Shown here piece by piece: positions 36,325-49,889 of a stretch of DNA of 64,000 bases. A program made the translations under genes and the position numbers. The notes under the pieces were generated by a model. That model did not search any database and had not been told where the DNA came from. It worked only from the letters and a program-made list of their open reading frames with translations. Each line of letters opens with the position of its first letter. The stretch's first letter is position 1. The DNA is taken from the NCBI GenBank assembly GCA_025618425.1, contig CM046838.1:18777880-18841879 (forward strand), given 5' to 3'. This DNA comes from Heliocidaris tuberculata. Lineage: Eukaryota > Echinodermata > Echinoidea > Camarodonta > Echinometridae.

Positions 36325-36795
36325 GTACGCCCTGCAATCTAATTTGTGGGGGAAAAAATGAAAATGTTTCACAAATCATGTGCTGATGAATATTGAATGC
36401 TTGAAAAAATATTGGAAAAATCATTTAATTGTTTACTGCAATTGCAAAAGAAGTGTATTTCGATTTTCTTTGTTTCCAGGGGATACCAACATTATATCCC
36501 AAATTCGTGCACACGTTGCAGTTTGTTGAATGATTATCAAAGTCGTTTGTATGAGGGTTAGAACCTATGCTTCACTTTTCTTTACTTTTGAGGACGAATA
36601 TATTTAGCAGCAGCTTTAATAAACTTGTGAGAATTCTGACAAAAAGTTTGGGGCCGTACGAAAACAAACTACACATCGTAAACTTTGTGCATTACGCTTA
36701 CAAAATGCAAAATGATTGAATTTATTATACCCATCCTAAAAATAATGAGTATTTTGAGGACGAATGGGGAGGAACATCGTAGTGCATGCCTTTAA
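36319..36795. mobile_element. TTAA-flanked MITE next to exon C
   Basis: The left end TTAAAGGTACGCCCTGCAAT and the reverse complement of the right end, TTAAAGGCATGCACTACGAT, match at 15 of 20 positions. Both ends coincide with TTAA, as for TTAA-targeting transposons. The interior has two copies of TTTTGAGGACGAAT. No transposase is present. Confidence 0.6.
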
Positions 36796-37361
36796 AAATC
36801 CCTAGATATTTTTCTTGCCTTCAATTCTTCCATTGCATGTAACTCTATATCTCTATACTTTTGTTCAACAAGAGTTAGAGTGGCAACTACCCCAACACCC
36901 ACTACAAACATCCACAGACCCATTTTCTCCGAATGGATAAGGCCCTCCCCATCCCAAATTGGATGCCGTTATATACCCTAAGCAGAGCCAGGCCTCGCTA
37001 CATGTGGTTTTTCGTGATAAATTGCAAACGGTGAAGCGGGGACATGTAATGCATTCCTAATGAGTGATACTCGGGAAGTGTTATGTTATTAAATTGAATG
37101 CATTTATAAGTTACACCTAAACTTCAGCGAAAAGGTCCGCCGCTGGGAGGGAGCCTTTTTGCACATCAAGTCATCAACTTGATTTCCACATGGACTTTTC
37201 TAGAATATCCAGAGTCAACAGGGTCAAGTAAAGTTGCGACATAGCTTTTATTGCGTGTCATGTTTCATGGTTGAACGTATTCATGGACGTAGAGATATAA
37301 TTTTAGAAGTAATTCATGATTCTGAAATAACATTTACCTGTATATTATCCACATCGTTCGT
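36796..37361. other. Unique sequence, no gene seen
   Basis: No exon that would continue the 31.7-36.3 kb chain was found here. Confidence 0.4.
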
Positions 37362-37640
37362 CAGTGGCGTAGCTGCAGATGGGCATAGGGAGCATGTGCC
37401 CCCTAATCGAATGAAGAAGACCAAAAAAAAAAAAAAATAAAGGAAAAAGACGGGACAGGAAAGAGAGAGGCCAGGGGAATTAATGAGAAAAGAAGACGAT
37501 AGGCCACTTCGCACCATACCCATTATTGGTGGCATTGTCTTGCTAACTCGCTTTTCATTTGACTAGTAAATACCGGTACCCCCTCCCCCCAATAATGCCA
37601 GTGCCCCCAATCTAATGGCTGGACTCACGCTACGCCACTG
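37362..37640. mobile_element. hAT-like non-autonomous element, CAGTGGCGTAGC ends
   Basis: The left end CAGTGGCGTAGC is perfectly inverted at the right end GCTACGCCACTG. The interior has GTGCCCCC motifs and A-rich and C-rich runs, as in related elements at 2071 and 46570. No matching 8-bp flanks are evident, so a target duplication cannot be shown. Confidence 0.7.
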
Positions 37641-37735
37641 CCATTGGTCTAAAGCAATTATCGGAGCCATAGGGTAAAGCTGAGAGATGGGGGAGTTACC
37701 TTGCCCCATCAAAATGATAGATATTGTCTGCAAAT

Positions 37736-38524
37736 GGGCAATTCCACGGAAATTGTTCCCTTGCCCAAAATCACAAAATTGGCGATATCTCAAGAAATGT
37801 TTTTCTATCATAACAAATTTGATATCAAACAAAAGACCTAATTTGAGTGATAAAATAATAAGAGTGAGGCATATTCAGGCATGACTTTATTTTAAAAAAA
37901 TCCCTTTTAGGTCAAAATGTGGCAACATTTTTGGTCAAAATGTCCGATGTTTGGGTATCTTTATTTCATGCCACAAGCACTTCAGATTTGATTTTTTTTT
38001 AGTAAATTGCGATGAATAAATCAAAGATTGTTAATAACAGGTTTGCATGATCCAATGAGCAATTTGAAGCAACTCTACAGGTGTTTATAAAAAAAAATGG
38101 ACAAAATGTCGTGTCCGTTACGCTCCTTTTTTTTTTTAATACTCTGACAAAAAAAAATGTAAATCTAATTGCTATACAATATGTATTTATGTTTGGAGTA
38201 TGTTTATACGCTTTTGATAATAACTCAATTATACCCGTGGAACTATAAATCTCAAAGATTTTCAAACTGTTAACAAAAGAAAAAAATCCTCTCCCCTTGG
38301 AGTCATGTCCGTTACAGTTACAAAGAGTCCATTTTCTCTTCAACTATTCAGTGATATACTGTAAAATTTGCAGTGTATCAGTATGTCCTTGATAGTCAAA
38401 TGTGTCTAATTCGGTTACTAAAATATGTTTTAGGACTGTTGGGTTTGATTAAAACTGTCCCAAATACCCCCCCAAAAAAAAAAAAAAAAAAATTAAAAAA
38501 AAAAAAAAAATAAATAAATAAATA

Positions 38525-38555
<31 letters not shown>

Positions 38556-38618
38556 TTAAAAAAATTAAAAAAATAAATAAATGGTCTGAATGTCATGTCC
38601 GTTATGCTGGAATTGCCC
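37736..38618. mobile_element. 883-bp TIR element with 4-bp flanking repeat
   Basis: The ends are GGGCAATTCCA and TGGAATTGCCC, a perfect 11-bp inverted repeat, flanked on both sides by AAAT (37732-37735 and 38619-38622), a possible 4-bp target duplication. The interior contains three copies of a TGTCCGTTA motif (near 38108, 38308 and 38597), several AAAATGT motifs and a long A-rich stretch at 38466-38582. There is no transposase frame. The superfamily is not assigned. Confidence 0.6.
38466..38582. repeat. A-rich simple sequence
   Basis: Poly-A with TAAA and TTAAA interruptions; the Phe-rich minus ORF at 38396-38725 is an artefact. Confidence 0.95.
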
Positions 38619-41160
38619 AAATGTGAGTCCATTATATCTATACAATCCATCTCCATTTTCAGTTTGACTACTCCGCACTGCCACCTCCCCATCCCTAATG
38701 TTCGATACGGTAATGGAATACTCAAATACTATAATATGAAGATGCATCTGTGCAAGGAAGCATTCCTTTACGGGATGCCCCTTATTTTGTTTAATGAAGA
38801 AAAAAAAACCTATAGTCATCATTAAAGAAAAACAACTTCGGTAACTAACATTGTTGGAGTATCCAAAACTGTACCATGGCTTCTACAAGCATTAAGGACT
38901 CAAATGTAACTTATCCCGCTGCTATAAACGGTCATGATCTCGATAGTTTTTCTTACAATACTATTTACAAGTATATTTCTTCTCTCCAAAAGAAAATATC
39001 ATGCCATTCATAGATATGAATTTTAAGGCGCCCCGAAGACTGCTCCTTAACTTACTTCTTTTGATTTTTCATGCAATCTTGGAACTGTAAGGCACTATAT
39101 AGCCATTTGATAGCAGTGCAAACAGAATTTAAAAATCGTTCCGTTGGTTGAAATGCTCATATTTATCTTTGAATGTTATAAAAGTCAGATCTGAAAGTTG
39201 AAAACGAAAAGTATCGTTCAAATTGAATGTTAACGGAACTTAAAGCCAAAAGTGCAACCGGAATAAAGAATTCGTTCCGTTGATTGAATTACGCACATTC
39301 CGTTCTGAAAATTAAGCACATTTAGTTCTGAAAATTACGCACATTTTGTCCTGAAAATTACGCACATTCAGTTCTGAAAATTTTAAAGATACATAAATCT
39401 ACGGGCATGCTGCTCATCGACGATATGCCAAAGCTGCCCATTTTGTACACACGGTACACACAGCGCGGTGGAGAGCGATGTATGATTAGGCCTAGATTTC
39501 GCTGTATGGGATACTGTGCCTGCCCAGAATGCTGAAACACACACCAGGGATTATTTTGGGGATTTCTATATTCAGTGATAAATATCTTGATATCTAAAAG
39601 AGTGACTGGTTTGTAGAACTCGGAACCTCTCTATAGTTGTACAACGCTTGTACAAAGCTTTGCTTTCTAAGGTTTCCTCCACAATACAGCTAGCATTTAT
39701 TTACTTACCAATTACAACGTAAATTTAATTTTGTTTTAAAATCGAATTTACGCGCCAGATTTCATTCTTAATGGTTTTTCTATGCTCATGATTTTTTTGT
39801 AAACTGAAAGTCTTTCTGAATTATTTGATGTTATTGTGGAAATAAACGAAATGAAATAAAACAGCTTTAAATTCAGTAAACACAATTTCAGATTACGAGC
39901 AAAGATATCAGCTGCAATTAATTGAAGTATAGTGAAGGAGTAACAGCATGTACACGAGATATGTTTGCTTTAAATCAACCCGAGTTGTGATCATAACGGT
40001 TTTGTAGTATGTCGACAACGAAACGCTGAGTGATAACTTAAGACCAAACACGTCATTGGTTGTTTACCAATTGAAAATGTCTAGACAGATCAGGATATAA
40101 ACATGACAAGCTTCCATGTTAAAGGGTGCACCTTTGCTGATATTGGCATTTTGAAGGTCTAAAGATTTTACCCCACTGTTACAGGGAAGTGTCGCCAATT
40201 TTTCGTTTACTGACTTATATCTTCAGGGGACATGGAAACGGTTATCTAATCCTGTGGCAAATTTAGGGGGGCACGACCTGTTCATGCCCCCCTCAAATCA
40301 AATTTTCATACCTGATCAGAACGCAACTTAAATTTTACCCCTTAATTGTTCAGTTTTTCGATATTGTGCCCCCTTTTCTCTCTCTTTTTAAATACAAAAT
40401 CCTGTATCCTCCTCTGTATCAGCCTTTATGAAACGAGGAGTAGCCTACTAATGGATATTAAAATATTGTATAATTTTAACAATGAAAATATCAAGTATAC
40501 ACCTTCGCTCTCTTTAAGGAATTTAAAAAAAAATTGTTTATGCATTTATGATTTTCAGGAATGTAAAATACGAACGAAGTATGTGACCTGTAATGACGTT
40601 AAAATAGATTATCGTCAATATTCCCATCACTCAATGCAGTTCATTCCGAATTGCTTTACAATTTGCTAAGAATTAAGTTATAACATTAACAGGAAAGCCT
40701 TAGAGAGAAAGCTCCGATTATAGAAGAAAATCAGCGGTCTCGAATCTCAGATACGGGACGATATTTCTCCCGACATATACAGAGACGTCATAATATCACA
40801 CTCATAGTGTCAATATTGGAAATTCGTGTCCGGCCGTGACTTCCCCACACCCCTTTATTAGATTTAACACCTCCAGGAATTATCCTTATGAACTAACTTG
40901 GCGCTTTTTCCTTCTTGTTCAGCTATTAAAACCAGCTCCCCCCATCCGATCTCAATTGATATGCTGAGTGATTTACCTACACCTTCTTCCTCTTTTTTCC
41001 CCCCAACTTTCCTTTTTTCACTTTCTCATTTTGACTTATTGATTTTGATTTGCACGCATCCCTGGACGGGGACATTGCGACGTAGGCAATATTAATCAAA
41101 TATGACGTTAGCCGTATCATTCCCATTTATGTGCGCTCTCCCCCTTTTCATTCTCACTCT
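38619..41160. other. Mostly unique sequence with a small tandem repeat, no gene seen
   Basis: Contains the 23-bp repeat at 39288-39379. The 107-codon plus ORF at 40346-40669 has an acceptor-like TTATGATTTTCAG inside it but no matching donor or motif. A TTAAAGGGTGCACC sequence near 40122 resembles one end of a TTAA-type MITE, with no partner end found. Confidence 0.45.
39288..39379. repeat. 23-bp tandem repeat, four copies
   Basis: Four consecutive 23-bp units follow the pattern ATTACGCACATT then nnGTTCTGAAA. They differ at only a few positions. Confidence 0.9.
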
Positions 41161-41161
41161 C

Positions 41162-41282
41162 TGCTTCTCTCTCCCCCCCCCCCCCATCTCTTTCTCTATC
41201 TCTCTCTCCCTCTGTCTATCTGTGTCTGTCTGCTTCTATCTCTCTCTCTCTCTCTCTCTTTATATCTCTTTCTCTTCCTCTT
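41162..41282. repeat. Poly-C and CT-rich tract
   Basis: A C run at 41173-41185 is followed by CT-rich microsatellite sequence. The plus ORF here is low-complexity. Confidence 0.95.
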
Positions 41283-41483
41283 GCTGCTAGTCTGACTTAT
41301 ACGCTGTAAACGCAAAGCATCTTTTTACAATATTTCTGCATGAGTAAACTTCCATAGCATGGTAGGTCCTGATTTACAGGTCAATATAAATTGCTAATGA
41401 ATTAAAATTAATGTAAATCGCATTGAAACCTCAGAAATGATCCCGGAATGCGGTATTAATATGAACATGGCATTTCGATGATG

Positions 41484-41771
41484 TTATTATCCAGGGGCGG
41501 CGCTACAGGGGGGGGGGGGGGGCAGGGGGGCGACCGCCCCCCTATGATTTTTCAAGTAGTGAAAAAAGAAAAAAAAGAAGAAAAAAGAAGAAAAGGAGGA
41601 AGAAAAGGGAAGAAAAGGGAAGAAAGAAGAAAGAGGAGTATTAAAAAGAGAGGTCTTAAACATATAACTCTATATTACCCCTGTTATTTAATGGAGGAAA
41701 AAATATGACGTCATCTTTAGGTCGTCTTGCCCCTCCTATCAAAATACCCTGGCGCCGCCCCTGTTATTATC
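41484..41771. mobile_element. Non-autonomous hAT element with 8-bp target duplication
   Basis: The element spans 41492-41763 (272 bp). It begins CAGGGGCGGCGCTACAGGGG and ends CCCTGGCGCCGCCCCTG, so the terminal CAGGGGCGGCG is inverted. It is flanked by perfect 8-bp direct repeats TTATTATC (41484-41491 and 41764-41771). CAGGGGCGG-type ends with an 8-bp duplication are diagnostic of the hAT superfamily. The interior is poly-G and purine-rich with no transposase, so it is a MITE; the 76-codon plus ORF inside it is not a gene. Confidence 0.9.
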
Positions 41772-43438
41772 ACCATGGAAGTATACGTGTCATCATAATT
41801 ATCAGCGTGTTTTCTTTTCCATTTTAATCGTCCCTGTCAAATTCGAAGCTATATTGGAGTAACGGCCACGTGGTGCTATTTAACTGTTGAACATTCACGT
41901 ATACTATTTTACTATAGAATATTTTACTATGGGATCTTCAATTACTGTCAATCATCATTTGTGCTGATCTTCGATATAATACCTTTCTAATTCCACAAGG
42001 AATAATGGTAGATCGTCAACCTTCTGTTTTTGCACATGCAGGAGTAATTTTGTGGAATTGGGAAGGTATGACAAGAAAGATCTGGGCAAAGTATATCGTT
42101 GGAAGTAACCTAAATAGTCCATAGTGGAAAAAGAACTGTATTTAAACGCTTTTGGAGATGCTCACAATTAATGCACTGGGAAAATATTCGAACATTCGAA
42201 CAATCAGTTGACCTCCTTTCAAAAATATCATCGATTTATATAAGTTTAAGTCGTTGCCATGGGTTGTTGCCTTTCCGCCTTGGATTTTGTTTCTGTTTTT
42301 CATTAGTTAATTGAAGGCTCGTATAAATTCTAGTTAACTAGACCTGTAGGTGTACATAAAGTATGTCATATTCATGATTGTAAGTAATGGTGAACATTCG
42401 TCGGAGCGATCTATACGTTGAACGAGGCTTAAAGTCAACTAGTTTCTAAAGCGCCAATTAAGTGACAGCTTCTCCATTGCACATTTATTACTGTAATTTG
42501 GAAAATAAATGAATGTAAAAATATTTATATGAAGTTTATTCACGGAATGAAAATGAAATCTTAATGGAAGCTTGAACTGAATTTAGTTTATTGATTTAGT
42601 CACGCAATTGTAATATTTTATTTTAAAGGACTACTTGAGGGATAGGTTGACACTCAGGAGCTCCAAAAATCAGTGGACTATCTCAAAACACGATTTTTCG
42701 GATTTGAACCTGGCCTAAAAGGTAGGCCACTTTCAAGAAAACTGCAGCCTAAGTGCCCATAAACATCCTTTCACCGTGTAATATAAACTCTTTTAAGATT
42801 TAAAAGAAAAAAATTCTGCTGAGTTAATCTTTGAGTTGAGTGACGCGAGTGCACTGGCATCGATCGCAGCCAAGCTCAGTTTTCAAATTAACGTAATTTT
42901 CATTTCTGTAATCAGCCAATGAGGGGTCTAAGGTTCCCCTCCAAAGTAAGCAACGACAAAAATTGTATCTTCCCGCAGAAGAAATCGGAGACAACAGGTA
43001 GCTCGGGTAGAGATACTCCTGTCACAACAAGAGATTAACTTTCGGTGTGGACGAAAGAAAAGATTCTGCATTAAAAGCATACTGACAGACTGAGAGCATG
43101 CAGAGAAAAGTACAGTTGCCCTTGTAGCCTTGCTCTAGTATTGTGACGAAACAAAAGGGAAACGCCACAGTGATATTGTGCGGTAAAAACGGAATTTCAT
43201 AGCTTTTATTTTTGCTACGTATAGGTTTATAGTGCAATGTTACCATAAAATGTAATCATTGTGAAGTTAGGTGATACATTTGGTATCTTATGAACTTTTT
43301 GAATACCATTTCTTGTACGTGGAGGACCTCAACATCAGATGAATGTCAGTGATGGAATTACTCAGAGATTTTGAGATTCAACTTTAAGAACAACTTTCGA
43401 ACAATTTAGACAATGACCTTTTTAGAAGACTATGTTAT
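41772..43438. other. Unique sequence, possibly an old dispersed repeat, no gene seen
   Basis: The stretch starting TTTAAAGGACTACTTGAGG near 42625 has the look of a transposon edge and includes a local palindrome, CCTAAAAGGTAGG. I found no matching right end. Confidence 0.4.
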
Positions 43439-43596
43439 GGGCCCCGTTGCATAAAACTTACCATTAACGGTAACTTTGCCATCAACGGTAACTCCCATGG
43501 AAACCTTGATTTTGATTGGCTGTTGAGTGATGTTACCATGGTAGTTACCATTGATAGCAGAGTTACCATTAACGGTAAGTTTTATGCAATGGGGCC
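43439..43596. mobile_element. Palindromic MITE, GGGCCCCGTTGCATAAAACT family, copy 2
   Basis: The left end GGGCCCCGTTGCATAAAACT and right end AGTTTTATGCAATGGGGCC are inverted repeats. The interior CCTTGATTTTGATTGGCTG is the reverse complement of the interior at 15009-15172, so this is the same family inserted in the opposite orientation. The last bases of the right end have diverged. Confidence 0.9.
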
Positions 43597-44498
43597 ATGG
43601 TCTGTTTTGATAAAGATATTTGTTTGCACAAGTATGACGTTCATATAGATTAAATCATTCAGTATGGATGGGTGCATGTGGACCCCTTGGAAAACCAACT
43701 GAAGTTGAAAGTGTAATCCACCCCACATGTGGAAATAAATAGATAAAAAAAGAAAATGAATCAAAATAAAAATTGCCGAAAAGGAAAGATTTTTAGTTAA
43801 TGACTACAGAGAGAAAATATTGGTATTCCTCATATCCTAGTGTATACTCCCAATAATGCTGAATGGAAATGTTTTATATCACATAAGTAGGCTAAGGACA
43901 GCTATTGTCATTTCTCCTCCATCATACTATTAATGAAGTAGGATGAAATTTAAAATTTTAAAAGAAATTAAAAGGAGAAATATGATATTGTGAAGCTGGT
44001 GATGTTGTGAATAAGAATAATATTAAGAAGAAGAGGGGACAAGAATGTAAAGGATACGAAGAAAAATGTTAGCAGGAGGAGCAGGAGAAGGGGAAAAAAA
44101 AGAAGGAAGAAATAATAACATAACACCTTTCTGAAAAGATCACTCTTCCACTTCAGAGCAAATTAAGGGCCAACAAGTAATCTAGTGATATATGTACAAG
44201 TCAACAAATCTGTCGTCATGGCAACCATGGACAGTTCAAGTCCGACTTCTCACCACTTCTCGCTTGTACGGTTCTTGCCTAAATGAATATCGGTTTACGG
44301 TCGCCGAGCACACACCCTTCAGTACCCCTTCGTCACCTGCTTGTCTCCGCAACAATCTTTTCAGATATTGAATAGCTTGCTCTCTGGCTTTACAAATTCT
44401 AACCTTCGATTAAAAAAAAAACCAACAATACACAGCTGAAAACATCGCTAGTTCTAGTTATGGAGATTTTCGCCCCACCTTCCTATTCTCAATCTCCT
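43597..44498. other. Unique sequence, no gene seen
   Basis: AT-rich with some purine-rich stretches (43960-44110). No exon or repeat family recognised. Confidence 0.5.
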
Positions 44499-44645
44499 GG
44501 GCCCCGTTTCATAAAACTTGTTATCAGTCACAACTGCCACATTTCTACGACAAATTTGCTCTCAGCCAATCAGATGGAAGGATTTCAGCAGCTTATAACA
44601 GTTATTGCAACTTGTTATTGATAACAAGTTTTATGAAACAGGGCC
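44499..44645. mobile_element. Palindromic MITE, GGGCCCCGTTTCATAAAACT family
   Basis: The left end GGGCCCCGTTTCATAAAACT pairs with the right end AGTTTTATGAAACAGGGCC. The inner arms contain TTGTTATCA and TTGATAACAA. The interior CTCTCAGCCAATCAGATGGA matches, inverted, the interior of the element at 19035. Confidence 0.88.
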
Positions 44646-44689
44646 AAGATCTCTATCTGCCTCTCTCATCTCTCCATCTTTCCCATCCC

Positions 44690-44790
44690 ATCTCTCTCTC
44701 TCTCTCTCTCTTTCGTTAAATGTGTGTGTGTGTGTCGCTTTATCTATTTTACACTATCTCTATCTCTCTTTCCTTTTCTCTTTCCTTCAA
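44690..44790. repeat. CT/GT microsatellite tract
   Basis: (CT)n then (GT)n, followed by CT-rich sequence. Overlapping plus ORFs are artefacts. Confidence 0.9.
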
Positions 44791-46555
<1,765 letters not shown>

Positions 46556-46569
46556 TGTAAGAGGATGAG

Positions 46570-46757
46570 CAGTGGCGGATCCAGGGTTCTCTGGCAGATT
46601 GGACACAAGTCTAAAGTTATGTGACAAGTACCCCCCCCCCCCCCGGGGGGAAAATGCTGTACAAAATGGGTCATTTTTTTTTAATATACTCGATGTGCCA
46701 CATTGGTTTTTATCGGGGACACTTCCCCCTCCCAACCCCAACCCCCATCCGCCACTA
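46570..46757. mobile_element. hAT-like MITE, CAGTGGCGGATCC ends
   Basis: The left end CAGTGGCGGATCCAGGG pairs imperfectly with the right end CCCATCCGCCACTA. An interior run of C then G (46630-46650) is typical of the poly-G/C elements in this window. No clear 8-bp duplication flanks it. Confidence 0.65.
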
Positions 46758-49500
46758 GTGAGGGGTAAGGAGGTGAGTGAATGATGTGTAGCGCAGCAAC
46801 AGACGAGTCAAAAAGGTCCATTAAGCCCAAACGACATCGTTACATCATTTCTTTTCTTTTCTCCTTGCCCTTCTGGAAAGTAAGAGAGCTCTCGTTCTAT
46901 CTGAGCAATCGTCGGCACTTGTTTCTTATCTGATCGCATTTCGTTTAGTTACTCTGGGTGTTATTTCAGCAGTGTTGCCTCGAGACTCGGTATAGCTTTT
47001 CGTTTTCTCCTTTTAAATCTCAGTACTTATAGCCGCGTTTACAAAAAGGAATTCGATAGATCTTTTTTGTATTTCTTTATAGAATGAATATAGGTCTTGC
47101 ACTTTTGGGGATGGCTTTAACATTTCCACTTGACTGTGTAGAAGTCACATTTTTTTAGTTTAGATACTTTATTATGACAGTTGACTTGAATGTTCGCCTA
47201 CGCCTGGCATAGAGAAAGAGTAAACGCACTTGTTAGAAATGTGGATAACATATCATTTTCCATCTCTCCTTTATTACAAAGAATTCAAAGATCTCTCCTC
47301 ATGTCAAACTTAATGTTCAAATGATATATTTGTAATATAATATTTTTCAGCCGTGCTGTGGAACGATTGGGCTCTATGCAGAAGTTTTAGTGCTAGGTTA
47401 CCCTAAAACGTTGTAGAATGGTATTTCTTGACACATGCTTATCTATTTCCAAGGCTACTGAACACTTGTATACTAGCTATTAAACAACGACACAAAATGT
47501 CATGGACGTAATCTGCCATGGAAACACAGTTTTCAGAAATCGAGACTTATATAGGCCTATTGCAGGGGGGGGGGGGGGGGAAGTAAGACATACACTGTCA
47601 AATCAGCTTGCATTCCAGTATTTTTCAGCAAACATGAAAAGGGTGCATGGTGGTAAAATTTTATCTCAAGATTACATTTGTATTTTGTCTATGAGTTCAG
47701 AGCATCACTAAAGATAACGTGTTACTAAGGCATACACATTTAATATGCCGTTTCTTATCATGAATAATTCCTAGCATGAGCAGTTTTCAGAAATCGAGAC
47801 TTATATACTTTTTTACTCAGCTGTAAAAAAGTACATCTTGCAGAATTGAGAAAAAAGGGAAAATACATATGCATTTGCCCTTTGAGGAGATGTGACCGGT
47901 AATAATTACAGTTGTGAGTGCTTAATTTGAGGTGAGAGAATTAGCTACCATGCCTACACTACAGAGCAACTCCTGTCCTCCACTTTTCTCACAACCTTAT
48001 TAAACCTGTCTCTACATCGGCATCTCTTCCTCTCGGTCTCTTTCCAATGCAAAATTCATCTCCTCCCCCCCCCCCCCCCCCAGGGAAAAAAAAAGGAAAA
48101 GAAAGGGCAAAAAGAAAAGAAAAAAAAGGGGAAAAAAATATTATTTAAATGCATATAGTTTGGGATTTGTGTATATAGGACCTCGTATTAAAGTAATAAA
48201 TGACTTGTGATCGATTCTGATGACCCTTTTTTGACTTTTGATTTACGATTATTCTGTATCATTTTAGGTATACTGAATAACGTTCATTATTTCCTATATA
48301 CCGCCGATATGTTATTGCCTCTGCGGGGGGATAAAAATACCATGAAAATTTACTGAGTAGTATGGCGGTAACATATCTGTTGATAATGAGTAGCCACCTG
48401 GTATAATCATAGTCCTGTTGCACCATCTACAATAAACAGACTATCAAAATCATTTATATGCTTTGAGCAATAGTTTTATCAACGTCTAATTTCTACCCCC
48501 CCCCCCCTAATTTGCCATTAGGAGTTATTACGGGCAATGAGATGTACTCTATATCTTAACGTATGATCAGTGAACCCGCTAGGCATACATATCAGGATAT
48601 AGAAATATTGCAAAACTCTCCAGTTGAATGTCCTTGGATGCCAAAGGCAGACCTAATAATTATGGTTCACTTTAGCGGTCTGTTTGATATATGCAAACTC
48701 ATGAGAATCTACACCATGTAGAGTCTTTAATACAGAATGACTATACAACAATGATTGTAGGCCTTTTTAAATATTGATTGTATTTCATATATGATATTGT
48801 TCTATAATCGTTCTGAATATACTTTGTTTCTAAACATATACATGCACAACGAAAGAGTGTACATAGGTTTGAAAGGGACTACATGTATTAATCATCGAAA
48901 TGATTATGTAACGACATCAACGTGCTTGAAAGTGCCTTAAATGCAACATTAATCACGAAAGCGGTATTAAACTATGTGCTTTATTCTTACACGGGTGTCA
49001 CATAGGTCTACCACTGCTCCAGAGTCTTGCCTCGATATGATATTACAGGAAACACTATTTTGGAGACCCTTTCGTAGGAAAAGCCACTTTCTCCAATGTT
49101 ACACGGATCTATATCATTGCACTTGACTAGCTAGAGTACGTTTGTATCATTACGATGAAATTTAAAGCAAAACCACCTGATCTGAAGAGCGGAGAGCCCT
49201 GCTCATTTCGCTCACCAATCCCTGTTCGGTGATACCCCCTTATAAGTACGTAACACGCAGGTCTCCACTTAACCCGTGTGTGACGGGAGAGTGCATGTAG
49301 ACTCGTACTTAACCCGGCACAACACCAAAGCTTCTCAATATCGGCGAGCGGAAGCTGGCGCCTGGAGCGGCGGGTCACGTGAAAGAGAAAAGTGATCCAT
49401 GATCCATTAGTATGTCACGAGAATGTTTCATATTGAGAATAGCAGTCACCTCGGGGTGAGCGAAAGAAACATGCGGAATTGACGTGACAGAGTAAATGGC
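46758..49500. other. Mostly unique sequence, no gene seen
   Basis: Contains poly-G at 47566-47580, poly-C at 48065-48080 and A-rich sequence after it. CAGTTTTCAGAAATCGAGACTTATAT occurs twice, at about 47527 and 47780, a small direct repeat. An acceptor-like TATTTTTCAG at 47350 precedes only a 15-codon frame and is not called. Confidence 0.45.
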
Positions 49501-49506
49501 CATTCA

Positions 49507-49889
49507 TATATAAATGTATATGCCAGCCACATCTCATTGCGGCTTCGTGTATCCAGACCGTTAGGTTGTACATAAGAAACAGCAACCAGGTTCAAAGTAT
49601 GCACCCCAAACTTTACACTCCGAAAATAGGGTGCCAATGCGTAATACCTGCGCGTTGCACCGTTAAGGTGGAGGTTACAGCCTGGACGAAATCCGACAAA
49701 CTCTGGCGCCAAACTCAAAATTACAAAATATTATATCTTTCTATGTCTGTTTCAACGTCGATTATCGATTCGGTCTTATATATATATAGACAAGAAGACG
49801 AACCAAGAAAAATGCATTTTCACCAAATCCTTGACCTTTTGCCGACACTGCATTACGTTATTAATATCCAGCATTTCTTTCCAAAATAA
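49507..49889 (+). other. Possible TATA-box promoter with short ORF
   Basis: TATATAAA at 49507-49514 is followed 29 bases later by an initiator-like CTCATTG with A at 49536, the expected TATA-to-start spacing. An ATG-initiated frame of 96 codons (49599-49889) follows and includes CQCVIPARCTVKVEVTAW. It is non-repetitive but unrecognised, and no polyadenylation signal is close by. TATA-like strings are frequent in AT-rich DNA, so this is speculative. Confidence 0.15.
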
